DNA of 64,000 bases from Kineothrix sp. MB12-C1 (GTDB taxonomy: Bacteria > Bacillota > Clostridia > Lachnospirales > Lachnospiraceae): the NCBI RefSeq assembly GCF_030863805.1, contig NZ_CP132957.1, positions 3,038,001 to 3,102,000 on the forward strand, given 5' to 3'. The notes below the pieces were generated by a model that was not told the DNA's origin, did no database searches, and worked only from the letters and a program-made list of their open reading frames with translations. Below, piece by piece: positions 55,582-63,006 of this stretch. The translations under genes were made by a program, and so were the position numbers. Position 1 is the first letter of the stretch; every line of letters begins with the position of its first letter.

Positions 55582-56362
55582 GATTAAGATTAGGGATGCA
55601 TTTGCTCATGGAAAGGCTTTTATCGGCTTTTTGACAGGGGGCGACCCATCCATAGAAAAAAGTGAAGAGTTCATTTTAAAAATGGTGGAAGCGGGCTGTG
55701 ATTTAATTGAAATCGGAATACCGTTTTCCGATCCGGTAGCGGAAGGACCTGTGATTCAGGAAGCCAATCTGCGTGCCTTAGCGGCGGATACGACGACGGA
55801 TAAAATCTTTGAGCTTGCGCAAAATGTACGAAAGAAGACGGATGTCCCACTTGTATTTCTGACCTATCTCAATCCGGTATATAAATACGGCTATGAGCGA
55901 TTCTGTCAAAGGTGCGAAGAAATAGGAGTAAACGGCCTTATTATTCCCGACATGCCATATGAGGAAAAAGAAGAGCTGCTGGAAATAGGCAGGAAATATG
56001 ATGTGGATATTATTTCCTTAATTGCTCCGACCTCAGAGGAGAGAGTTAGAATGATTGCCAAAGATGCGAAAGGATTTCTCTATATTGTATCTTCCATGGG
56101 AGTGACGGGAATGAGAAGCGAGATTAAGACGGACCTAGAAGCCATTCTTACTTCTGTGAAGGAAGTGACCGATACACCCGCAGCCGTAGGATTCGGTGTC
56201 AATACTCCCGAGCAGGCGAAGAAAATTGCCCGAATTGCGGATGGAGTCATCGTAGGGAGCGCTATCGTAAAAATTATTGAAAAATACGGAGAAGAAGCGG
56301 GCGAACATATTTATGATTATGTGAAAAGCATGAAAGATGCGATTCAAAAAATCGAATTATAA
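55574..56362 (+). CDS. trpA: tryptophan synthase alpha chain
   Basis: A 262-residue TIM-barrel lyase releasing indole from indole-glycerol phosphate. Catalytic Glu is in [14 protein letters not shown], and the conserved [10 protein letters not shown] and [10 protein letters not shown] blocks are present. Last gene of a complete trpEGDCFBA operon. Confidence 0.96.
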   Translation: MSKIKIRDAFAHGKAFIGFLTGGDPSIEKSEEFILKMVEAGCDLIEIGIPFSDPVAEGPVIQEANLRALAADTTTDKIFELAQNVRKKTDVPLVFLTYLNPVYKYGYERFCQRCEEIGVNGLIIPDMPYEEKEELLEIGRKYDVDIISLIAPTSEERVRMIAKDAKGFLYIVSSMGVTGMRSEIKTDLEAILTSVKEVTDTPAAVGFGVNTPEQAKKIARIADGVIVGSAIVKIIEKYGEEAGEHIYDYVKSMKDAIQKIEL

Positions 56363-56386
56363 ATTAGAGAAAAAATGTACATAATA
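56357..56386 (+). promoter_or_regulatory. Weak candidate forespore promoter of spoVAE
   Basis: TTATA (56357-56361), 18 nt, CATAATA (56380-56386). The -10 matches the CATNNTA pattern of sigma-G promoters, but the -35 lacks the leading G. It lies at the end of trpA, about 140 bp before spoVAE. Confidence 0.25.
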
Positions 56387-56524
56387 ATCCATAAATAAAT
56401 AAGTAATTGCGAAACGTGCAAACTATGAAAATTTCATACACAATAAATGCAAGTTTTAAAGAAAGATTGTATGAAATCATGAAATATGATGAGTTTCGCG
56501 ATCTCTTATCATTAGGAGGTTATT

Positions 56525-56881
56525 ATGGACTATATTAATGCTTTCTGGGTAGGCGGGCTGATTTGTGCTCTCGTTCAGATTTTAATGGAAAAGACTAAGA
56601 TGATGCCGGGGCGCATCATGGTGCTTCTCGTGTGCCTGGGAGCGGTCATTAGCGTGTTTGGAATATATGAACCCTTTCAGGAATATGCGGGAGCTGGAGC
56701 TTCGGTGCCCCTTCTTGGCTTCGGCAATGTACTCATGAAGGGTGTGAAGGAGGCAGTGGACTCAGATGGTTTCATCGGCATTTTCCAGGGCGGATTTAAA
56801 GCGGGGGCAGTTGGGACGAGTGCTGCTTTGATCTTCGGGTATTTGGCGAGCCTTGCGTTCAATCCGAAGATGAAGAAATAA
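56525..56881 (+). CDS. spoVAE: stage V sporulation protein AE
   Basis: A 118-residue membrane protein with about four helices and the SpoVAC/SpoVAEB family block GAGASVPLLGFGN. It belongs to the spore dipicolinate channel. It is an orphan here: it sits behind the trp operon, about 34 kb from spoVAD and 39 kb from spoVAC. The start follows TTAGGAGGTTATT. The leader holds an inverted repeat GCGAAAC/GTTTCGC (56409 and 56492 areas). Confidence 0.94.
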   Translation: MDYINAFWVGGLICALVQILMEKTKMMPGRIMVLLVCLGAVISVFGIYEPFQEYAGAGASVPLLGFGNVLMKGVKEAVDSDGFIGIFQGGFKAGAVGTSAALIFGYLASLAFNPKMKK

Positions 56882-56887
56882 TGTAAC

Positions 56888-57391
56888 TCAAAGCTCTTCC
56901 CAGATGATTTGCTGCTTATCCATAAATTTCTGGAAGGCCTGATCCCATAGATGCTCCGGCGTCTTATCCATCAGAAAAGTATTGGTAGAAGTGCCGGTTA
57001 TGATAGTGGCAGCAGTGCCGTCATATTTTACCGTCAGGAGGAAAGACTTGACTTGATGTGCTTGTTCCTCATATCCTCCGGTGGACAATATTTTGTTCCG
57101 GTGACCGGGTAGGAGCAGAAGGACGAATTTGAAGCTGATAGGAGTCCTCTTGCCTTTGATTAATTGGAAACAAAGCGGGCGCATATCCTTCCATAGGGAG
57201 AAATCGTAAGGGCAGAGGGAAGAATCCTCCTGCTCTTCTTTTGTGTAAAAGTCTTTGCGGATATGCCCGTCTATATGAAACGTATTGTAAGTGACAATTG
57301 TGCCCTCTTCGAGCAAAAAGAAGTCGAAGCTCTCGGAAAGGAGCAGTTTATTCATAAAGTTTTTTAAATCGTTGATTTGATATGCTTTCAT
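56888..57391 (-). CDS. DUF5721-type protein
   Basis: A 167-residue soluble protein. The pattern LKNFMNKLLLSESFDFFLLEE, then TFHIDGHIRKDFY, then LIKGKRTPISFKFV matches my recollection of the DUF5721 family of Lachnospiraceae, whose function is unknown. ATG 57391 is preceded by GGAGGTACTT; the in-frame GTG at 57403 overlaps that site. It converges on spoVAE with only a few bases between. Confidence 0.75.
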   Translation of the reverse strand: MKAYQINDLKNFMNKLLLSESFDFFLLEEGTIVTYNTFHIDGHIRKDFYTKEEQEDSSLCPYDFSLWKDMRPLCFQLIKGKRTPISFKFVLLLLPGHRNKILSTGGYEEQAHQVKSFLLTVKYDGTAATIITGTSTNTFLMDKTPEHLWDQAFQKFMDKQQIIWEEL

Positions 57392-57604
57392 AAGTACCTC
57401 CACGGTTGCTGGTCACAGAGTGAACAGTGACCTTCCACGGTCTATATTATAGTTGAAAATAGAAAGTTAATCTATAGATTTATAAAAAATGTAGAAAGTC
57501 TCTTTACAAGAAAAAGTCAGGCGTGTTATTATAAGTAGTAATCAATACTACGTGGAATGGTGGGTCATGTTTTTGGCTTGGCATTCAAGACTGCGGAGAA
57601 AGGC

Positions 57605-58453
57605 ATGGTTATTCATATGAGTTATAAAATTGTTGTGGACAGTTGCTGTGAACTGCCGGAAAAATATAAAAAGGATAGTAGATTTGAAATTATTCCTCTT
57701 GGGTTGGAAGTGGGAGATTATCAGATTATGGATGATGAGAACTTCGACCAGAAGGAATTTTTGGCGAAGGTGGCTGCATATTCAGGATGTCCCAAGTCTT
57801 CTTGTCCTTCCCCTGAGAGATATCGTGAGTCCTATCACTGCGATGCAGATAACATATATGTAGTAACTCTTTCTTCCAAACTTAGTGGGAGTCATAATAG
57901 TGCGGTGCTGGGTAAGAGTCTGTATCATGAAAAATATGGCGACAAGAATATCTATATATGTGATTCTGAATCAGCGAGCTGCGGAGAAACACAAATTGCG
58001 CTGCGTGCTATGGAACTGGAAGAGTCAGGGCATTCTTTCGATGAAATAGTGAAGATACTGGAAGTATTCCGTGATGAGATGAGTACTTATTTTGTGTTGG
58101 ATAACCTAGAGACTCTTCGCAAGAATGGACGTCTTACCGGAGTAAAGGCGCTGGTTGCTTCTACATTGAGCATTAAGCCTGTTATGGGAGCGGATAAAGG
58201 AACTATCGTTCAGAGAGGGCAGGCGATCGGCATTAAGAAAGGGCTCGCTAAGCTGGCAGAGCTCGCGGCGAAAGAGGTAGTGAAGCCGGAAGAAAAGGTT
58301 CTTATGATCACTCACTGCAATTGTCCGGAACGGGCAGAGCAGATAAAAAATATGATATTGGAAAAGATTAAGGTAAAAGATGTTGTCGTTATGGATACAG
58401 CCGGAATAAGCAGTATGTATGCCAATGACGGAGGAATCATCGTTACGATTTAA
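57605..58453 (+). CDS. DegV-family fatty-acid-binding protein
   Basis: A 282-residue DegV protein, which binds a fatty acid and presents it to fatty-acid kinase. The start region YKIVVDSCCELPEKY, the SCPSPERYRE loop, VVTLSSKLSGSHNSAV and the LRKNGRLTGVKALVA block are characteristic. GTG/ATG choices exist upstream; ATG 57605 is used for GGAG 6 nt before, with ATG 57617 (MSYKIV) as alternative. A promoter TTTACA, 17-18 nt, TTATTA/TATTAT lies at 57503-57532. Confidence 0.92.
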   Translation: MVIHMSYKIVVDSCCELPEKYKKDSRFEIIPLGLEVGDYQIMDDENFDQKEFLAKVAAYSGCPKSSCPSPERYRESYHCDADNIYVVTLSSKLSGSHNSAVLGKSLYHEKYGDKNIYICDSESASCGETQIALRAMELEESGHSFDEIVKILEVFRDEMSTYFVLDNLETLRKNGRLTGVKALVASTLSIKPVMGADKGTIVQRGQAIGIKKGLAKLAELAAKEVVKPEEKVLMITHCNCPERAEQIKNMILEKIKVKDVVVMDTAGISSMYANDGGIIVTI

Positions 58454-58474
58454 GATTAAATAATAAACAAAATC

Positions 58475-58501
58475 AGCTCTTCGGCTTATCGTCGAAGGGC
58501 T
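58475..58501. terminator. Bidirectional terminator between degV and the LytTR gene
   Basis: AGCTCTTCG (58475-58483) pairs with CGAAGGGCT (58493-58501) with one mismatch, followed by CTTTT. It overlaps the last codons of the converging LytTR gene. Confidence 0.7.
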
Positions 58502-59223
58502 CTTTTAATTCCCATAGAATAAATGGGAGAGGTGTGGAGAATAGTACCGTCAAGAAGAGTCAAACGGGTCAGAGAAGCCTTTTTGACATGGACAATATTT
58601 ACCATGGAAGTGAGGGACGCAGAATGATAATGTGTATAGGCTTCCAGATGAGAGTAAAAGTTTTCTAATGTGCTGCGGACATTGATACAACTTCCGTCTT
58701 TGAGATAAACATCGATATAATTGCCGTTTGTCTTCGCATAGATAATATCGTCTTCTTTCACATAGCGGGTAACTGTTTCTCCGCGCAATTCTATTGCAGA
58801 GGGGATTTGAGATTTCAAAGAGGTGATATGATTGAGTAAATCGGATAATTCCGTTTTTTTGATCGGTTTATCCAAAAAAAGTATGTTATTCTTTTCATCT
58901 TCGCCGGGTAGAGAAGAGAAAACGGCTCGATAATCGATAGATGAGACACAAAGAATAATGGGCGCACTTACCCCCATTTCACGCAGACGAAGAGCTAGCT
59001 TGTCTCCGGTGATGTCGCCGGAAATCATATCGATAAAAAAAGCGTCATAAATCATCGGTGAACGAGTAGCCGCATAGATGCTGCCATAGGAATCAACATA
59101 TATGACTCCTGTACTGTCCGCACGTTTATCAGATTCTCGCTGTAACAATCGTTCTAACTGTTTGCGGTCGCCTACGTTATCATCACAGATTGCTATATGG
59201 AGTGAAAAGCTTTCAGTTTTCAT
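58486..59223 (-). CDS. LytTR-family response regulator
   Basis: A 245-residue regulator. The receiver domain has the acidic pair in AICDD (14-15), phospho-acceptor Asp65 in FFID and Lys in LDKPIKK. The C-terminal LytTR domain (about 145-245) contains YVKEDDIIYAKTNGNYIDVYLKDG. No histidine kinase is adjacent. Such regulators control peptide signalling, cell-wall or virulence functions; the target here is unknown. It follows the DUF1294 gene by 16 bp. Confidence 0.93.
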   Translation of the reverse strand: MKTESFSLHIAICDDNVGDRKQLERLLQRESDKRADSTGVIYVDSYGSIYAATRSPMIYDAFFIDMISGDITGDKLALRLREMGVSAPIILCVSSIDYRAVFSSLPGEDEKNNILFLDKPIKKTELSDLLNHITSLKSQIPSAIELRGETVTRYVKEDDIIYAKTNGNYIDVYLKDGSCINVRSTLENFYSHLEAYTHYHSASLTSMVNIVHVKKASLTRLTLLDGTILHTSPIYSMGIKRALRR

Positions 59224-59239
59224 AACATGACCTTTCCAT

Positions 59240-59533
59240 TTACATAATCTTAATTTGAATTGGTGAATGTAGAATCATTATAATAAGCGCTATTTGAAGA
59301 AATAAGATAGCAGGCATACCATATACGAAATACCATTTTCTTGTTTTGTGGCGGAAAGCATACATGCCGAGAATACAGCCGATGCTTCCGCCGATAATTG
59401 CCGTAATAAAAAGAGTGGATTCGGGAATCCGAAAGGCCTGCTTTTTGGCCTTGTATTTATCAAGCCCCATCATACATAAGCCTGCAATATTCACTGATAT
59501 AAAATAAATAAGTAATAAGGTTATGACATCCAT
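59240..59533 (-). CDS. DUF1294 membrane protein
   Basis: A 97-residue membrane protein with three to four helices and the family motifs MGLDKYKAKKQAFRIPE and GGSIGCILGMYAFRHKT. Function unknown. It is probably co-transcribed with the LytTR regulator downstream; ribosome site AAGGAGTTCCC. Confidence 0.9.
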   Translation of the reverse strand: MDVITLLLIYFISVNIAGLCMMGLDKYKAKKQAFRIPESTLFITAIIGGSIGCILGMYAFRHKTRKWYFVYGMPAILFLQIALIIMILHSPIQIKIM

Positions 59534-59555
59534 GGGAACTCCTTTTGTGAATTAA

Positions 59556-59751
59556 TAATTATGATGTTGGGGTCAAAAAATATTTTGCCCCATGATACCT
59601 ACGGATTGCTGCGTACTTTGTGCTCTCGCACTCCTAAAACATTCGAAATCCGCCCTATTTGGGCTACCTTCTCATGTTTTGTGGGTCCCAAAGTCATGTT
59701 TTTTTATGCAAACATAAAACACATGACCTTTTGACCCTGGTATCATAATTA
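59556..59751. repeat. 196-bp element with 23-bp imperfect inverted ends
   Basis: The left end TAATTATGAT...GGTCAAAA (59556-59578) and the right end TTTTGACC...ATCATAATTA (59729-59751) match at 18 of 23 positions. The interior holds a second inverted pair (GTCATGT near 59695 and ACATGAC near 59720) and no gene. The right end includes the argG stop codon, so it could form the 3' end of the argG transcript. Unrelated in sequence to the GTAACTGT family. Confidence 0.6.
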
Positions 59752-60969
59752 TTTGGATTTGTTCGCTTCCTGCATTTTCATCGCCCGAACCTTGCTGGAA
59801 AGTCCAAATAAGTTAATGAAGCCTTCCGCATCATGATGGTCATACAAATCACCGGTAGTAAAAGATGCGATGCTTTCATTGTAAAGAGAATAGGGGGAAG
59901 TTGTTCCTGCCTTTGTAATATTGCCCTTGTAAAGCTTAAGCTTCACTTCACCGGTCACGTATTGTTGTGTGGATTCGATAAAGGCCTGTACCGCCTCGCG
60001 AAGAGGTGTGAACCATTTTCCTTCGTAAACGATCTGAGCCAGCTTATTACCCATGTCTGCTTTCAATGCATAAGTATCCCGATCGAGAATTAACTCTTCC
60101 AACTGCTGATGTGCTTCATAGAGAATGGTTCCCCCCGGAGTCTCGTATACGCCGCGGGACTTCATTCCTACTACGCGGTTTTCCACGATATCGATAATGC
60201 CGACACCATGTTTGCCGCCGAGTTCGTTCAGTTCGCGGATAATATCGGATACTTTCATTTTCTTGCCGTTTACAGAGACAGGAATACCCTTTTCGAAAGT
60301 CATCGTTATATATTCCCCTTCATCGGGCGCTTTTTCCGGTGTTGTTCCAAGAACGAGCAGATGCTCGAAGTTAGGTTCGTTGGCAGGGTCTTCCAGTTCC
60401 AGACCTTCGTGGCTGATATGCCATAAGTTACGGTCGCGGCTATAGGAGGAATCCGCAGAGAAAGGAAGATCGATACCGTGTGCCTTACAGTATTCAATTT
60501 CGGATTCGCGGGAATCCATCGTCCATTTTTCATTTCTCCAAGCTGCAATAATCTTCAGGTCAGGAGCAAGGGCCTTAATACCGAGTTCAAAACGAATCTG
60601 GTCATTACCTTTGCCGGTAGCGCCGTGACAAATGGCGGTAGCACCTTCTTTGCGGGCAATTTCCACCAATCTCTTAGCAATAACAGGCCTTGCCATGGAG
60701 GTACCGAGCAGATACTTGTTCTCGTATACGGCGTGAGCCTGTACGCAAGGTACTACATACTCATCACAGAACTCGTCTGTCACATCTTCGATGTATAATT
60801 TTTCAGCGCCGCAGAGCTTCGCTCTCTCTTCCAGGCCGTCCAATTCTTCCCCTTGCCCGCAATCCACACATACGCAGATTACTTCGTAGTCAAAATTCTC
60901 CTTCAGCCAGGGAATAATAGCAGTAGTGTCAAGACCGCCGGAATAAGCCAGAATAACTTTCTCTTTCAT
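59749..60969 (-). CDS. argG: argininosuccinate synthase
   Basis: A 406-residue ATP-dependent ligase joining citrulline and aspartate. The P-loop AYSGGLDTT (8-16), GCTGKGNDQ-type block ([15 protein letters not shown]) and the [15 protein letters not shown] helix are intact. The start follows GGAGGTAATCAT. It is divergent from argC, with a long leader that contains a repeat element. Confidence 0.97.
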   Translation of the reverse strand: MKEKVILAYSGGLDTTAIIPWLKENFDYEVICVCVDCGQGEELDGLEERAKLCGAEKLYIEDVTDEFCDEYVVPCVQAHAVYENKYLLGTSMARPVIAKRLVEIARKEGATAICHGATGKGNDQIRFELGIKALAPDLKIIAAWRNEKWTMDSRESEIEYCKAHGIDLPFSADSSYSRDRNLWHISHEGLELEDPANEPNFEHLLVLGTTPEKAPDEGEYITMTFEKGIPVSVNGKKMKVSDIIRELNELGGKHGVGIIDIVENRVVGMKSRGVYETPGGTILYEAHQQLEELILDRDTYALKADMGNKLAQIVYEGKWFTPLREAVQAFIESTQQYVTGEVKLKLYKGNITKAGTTSPYSLYNESIASFTTGDLYDHHDAEGFINLFGLSSKVRAMKMQEANKSK

Positions 60970-61010
60970 ATGATTACCTCCAAATGTAAGTTTAAATAGA
61001 ATGAATATAT

Positions 61011-61159
61011 ATAACTATTCAGCAGGTCTGCGCATTTACTGCGCTGACCGTAAGAATACATGGAAAGATAAGTGAAAATCCCATCACCGAAGGTGATTTT
61101 AATGAATTTTCACAAAGCAATCTTTGCTTTTGTAATTAGTGAGGATACTGAACTGTTAT
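61011..61159. repeat. 149-bp palindromic repeat in the argG leader
   Basis: The ends ATAACTATTCAG and CTGAACTGTTAT are imperfect inverted repeats. The interior has nested hairpins (ATCACC/GGTGAT inside GTGAAAAT/ATTTTCAC; AAAGCA/TGCTTT) and the core GTCTGCGCATTTACTG. It is about 85-90% identical to 62811-62946 and partly matches 7021-7080. It lies downstream of the argG promoter, so it is transcribed as part of the argG 5' leader. Confidence 0.8.
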
Positions 61160-61207
61160 GAATATATTAAGCTATGAAATTATGATTCATAGTAACGCTA
61201 TGGAAAC

Positions 61208-61236
61208 AATATACAACATTATTTTATGAAATGCAA
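61208..61236 (-). promoter_or_regulatory. argG: Promoter of argG
   Basis: Read on the minus strand: TTGCAT (61236-61231), 17 nt, TATATT (61213-61208). It gives a leader of about 230 nt. Confidence 0.6.
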
Positions 61237-61243
61237 GTGTAAA

Positions 61244-61255
61244 TTTATGCATAAA
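61244..61255. promoter_or_regulatory. Candidate ArgR operator between argG and argC
   Basis: The perfect palindrome TTTATGCATAAA lies between the two divergent promoters. A second, similar AT-rich site (AATGCATAAAAT) is at about 61277 and TGAATAATAATTAG overlaps the argC -35. These resemble ARG boxes bound by the ArgR repressor, but were not scored. Confidence 0.4.
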
Positions 61256-61297
61256 TAGTCATGTATTAATTAATAAAATGCATAAAATAAAAAATAC

Positions 61298-61326
61298 TTG
61301 AATAATAATTAGAAAAGATGTATACT
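61298..61326 (+). promoter_or_regulatory. argC: Promoter of argC
   Basis: TTGAAT (61298-61303), 17 nt, TATACT (61321-61326), with the ARG-box-like TGAATAATAATTAG overlapping the -35. The rest of the 404-bp argG-argC gap is described by the neighbouring entries. Confidence 0.65.
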
Positions 61327-61373
61327 TATGCGTATCATACATGAAATGAGAAAAAACAGAAGAGGTGAAGCGG

Positions 61374-62321
61374 ATGAAAACAAAAATTTTTATTGATGGA
61401 AGCGAAGGAACTACAGGACTGCGTATCCATGAACGTTTCGCAGGACGTGATGATATTGAATTATTGCCTATTTCCCCAGAACTTAGAAAAGATGAAAAAG
61501 AAAGAAAGAGATTGATCAACTCTTCGGACATATCGATTCTCTGCCTGCCGGATGCGGCAGCAAGGGAGTCAGTCAGTTTAATTGAAAATGAGAACGTGCG
61601 CATTATCGATACCTCCACTGCTCATCGGCTAAACGAGGGTTGGGCGTATGGATTCGCAGAGCTTTCGGATGAACATAGACAGGCGATACGGAAAGGAAAG
61701 AGAATTGCAGTACCGGGGTGTCATGCGACCGGATTCATTTCCTTATTATATCCGCTCGTAGTACAGCACATTCTTCCTGCCGATTATCCGGTTGCCAGCT
61801 TCTCCCTGACGGGATATAGCGGAGGCGGAAAGTCCATGATTGCAGAGTATGAGAAAAAAGAGCGGTCGGGTAGATTGGATGCGCCAAGAGAATATGCCCT
61901 TAGCCAACAGCACAAGCATTTAAAGGAAATGAAGAAGATAACGGGACTGTCACGAGAGCCTTTGTTTTCTCCGATTGTAGCCCCCTATTACAGCGGAATG
62001 GTAGTATCGGTGCCGATATATACGGAATTATTGCAAGATGTGAAGACGCCGGGGGCGCTGAGAGAATTCTTGAAAGAATATTATAAAGGACAACAACTAA
62101 TAGAAGTGATGACGGAAGGAGCGGAAGAAGAGATGCAGGGAATGCTCTCGGGCAATGAATGCTCCGGCTGGGACGGTTTGAAAATATATGTCACAGGAAA
62201 TGAGGAGAGAGTCGTACTCTCGGCCCAATTCGATAACTTGGGAAAAGGAGCTTCCGGAGCGGCGATTCAATGTCTGAACCTTATGATTGGATGCCAAGAG
62301 GGCGCGGGCCTTAGCCTGTAA
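61374..62321 (+). CDS. argC: N-acetyl-gamma-glutamyl-phosphate reductase, short (type 2) form
   Basis: A 315-residue NADPH-dependent dehydrogenase of arginine synthesis. The N-terminal FIDGSEGTTGLRIHER nucleotide loop and catalytic Cys116 in VPGCHATGF are present. The length and opening match the type 2 AGPR group rather than the 345-residue type 1. ATG 61374 is 6 nt after GAGGTG; a GTG at 61365 overlaps that site. First gene of argC-GNAT-argJ. Confidence 0.93.
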   Translation: MKTKIFIDGSEGTTGLRIHERFAGRDDIELLPISPELRKDEKERKRLINSSDISILCLPDAAARESVSLIENENVRIIDTSTAHRLNEGWAYGFAELSDEHRQAIRKGKRIAVPGCHATGFISLLYPLVVQHILPADYPVASFSLTGYSGGGKSMIAEYEKKERSGRLDAPREYALSQQHKHLKEMKKITGLSREPLFSPIVAPYYSGMVVSVPIYTELLQDVKTPGALREFLKEYYKGQQLIEVMTEGAEEEMQGMLSGNECSGWDGLKIYVTGNEERVVLSAQFDNLGKGASGAAIQCLNLMIGCQEGAGLSL

Positions 62322-62363
62322 GAGGAAGTAAGGTAACTATTGCGAAGTGAGAGGAAACAGGAA

Positions 62364-62810
62364 ATGATTCGGACGATGACAATAGAGGATTATGAAGGCG
62401 TATATGCGCTCTGGAAGAGTATTAAGGGCTTTTCTCTGCGTAGTATCGATGATTCGAAGGAGAGCATAGAGCGGTTTTTAAGAAGGAATCCGTGTACCAG
62501 TGTTGTGGCGGTGGAAGATGGGGAGATAGTAGGTTCGATTCTATGCGGAAATGACGGAAGACGAGGATGCATGTATCATGTATGTGTACACCGGTTGTAC
62601 CGCCGAAGAAGTATCGGAGAATCTATGGTAGCAGCCTGCATCAAGGCATTGAGAGAAGAAGGAATCAACAAAGTGTCCTTAATTGCTTTTACGAAGAATG
62701 AAGCAGGGAATGCCTTTTGGAATCGTATCGGATGGACGAAGAGAGAAGACCTGAATTACTACGATCTCGTATTGAACGAAGAGAATATAGAACAGATTGT
62801 AACTATGTAG
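62364..62810 (+). CDS. GNAT-family N-acetyltransferase
   Basis: A 148-residue acetyltransferase. The acetyl-CoA site is in YHVCVHRLYRRRSIGESMV, with the later ALREEGINKVSLIAFTKNEAGNAFW typical of small GNATs. The position between argC and argJ suggests a role in acetylated arginine intermediates, but argJ itself makes N-acetylglutamate, so the substrate is open. ATG 62364 is used; an earlier TTG is in frame. Its last codons and stop lie on one copy of a 19-bp direct repeat that bounds the next element. Confidence 0.88.
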   Translation: MIRTMTIEDYEGVYALWKSIKGFSLRSIDDSKESIERFLRRNPCTSVVAVEDGEIVGSILCGNDGRRGCMYHVCVHRLYRRRSIGESMVAACIKALREEGINKVSLIAFTKNEAGNAFWNRIGWTKREDLNYYDLVLNEENIEQIVTM

Positions 62811-62965
62811 TAGGTCTGCGCATTTACTGAGCTGACCGTAAGAATACGAAGAAGAGCAAGTGAAAATCCCATCACCAAAGGTGATTTTAACGGATTTTCA
62901 CAAAGCGATCTTTGCGGTTGTAACTGTGAGGATACTGAACAGTTACAACAGATTGTAACTATGTA
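62791..62965. repeat. Palindromic repeat bounded by 19-bp direct repeats
   Basis: AACAGATTGTAACTATGTA occurs at 62791-62809 and again at 62947-62965. Between them, 62810-62946 is a close copy of the argG-leader element and ends with the 27-nt palindrome (GTAACTGT 62920-62927, ACAGTTAC 62939-62946). A degenerate further pair (GTAACT 62955, ACAGTTAT 62983-62990) follows. The direct repeats look like a target duplication or a tandem-duplication scar at the end of the GNAT gene. Confidence 0.75.
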
Positions 62966-63006
62966 ATTAGAGAAGGAACCGAACAGTTATAAAGAGAGGA
63001 GTGTGG

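Noticed and set aside
57411-57432. GGTCAC/GTGACC hairpin before the DUF5721 gene, tested as another palindrome-family member
   Set aside because: Arms and loop length differ from the GTAACTGT family; probably a chance or unrelated hairpin.
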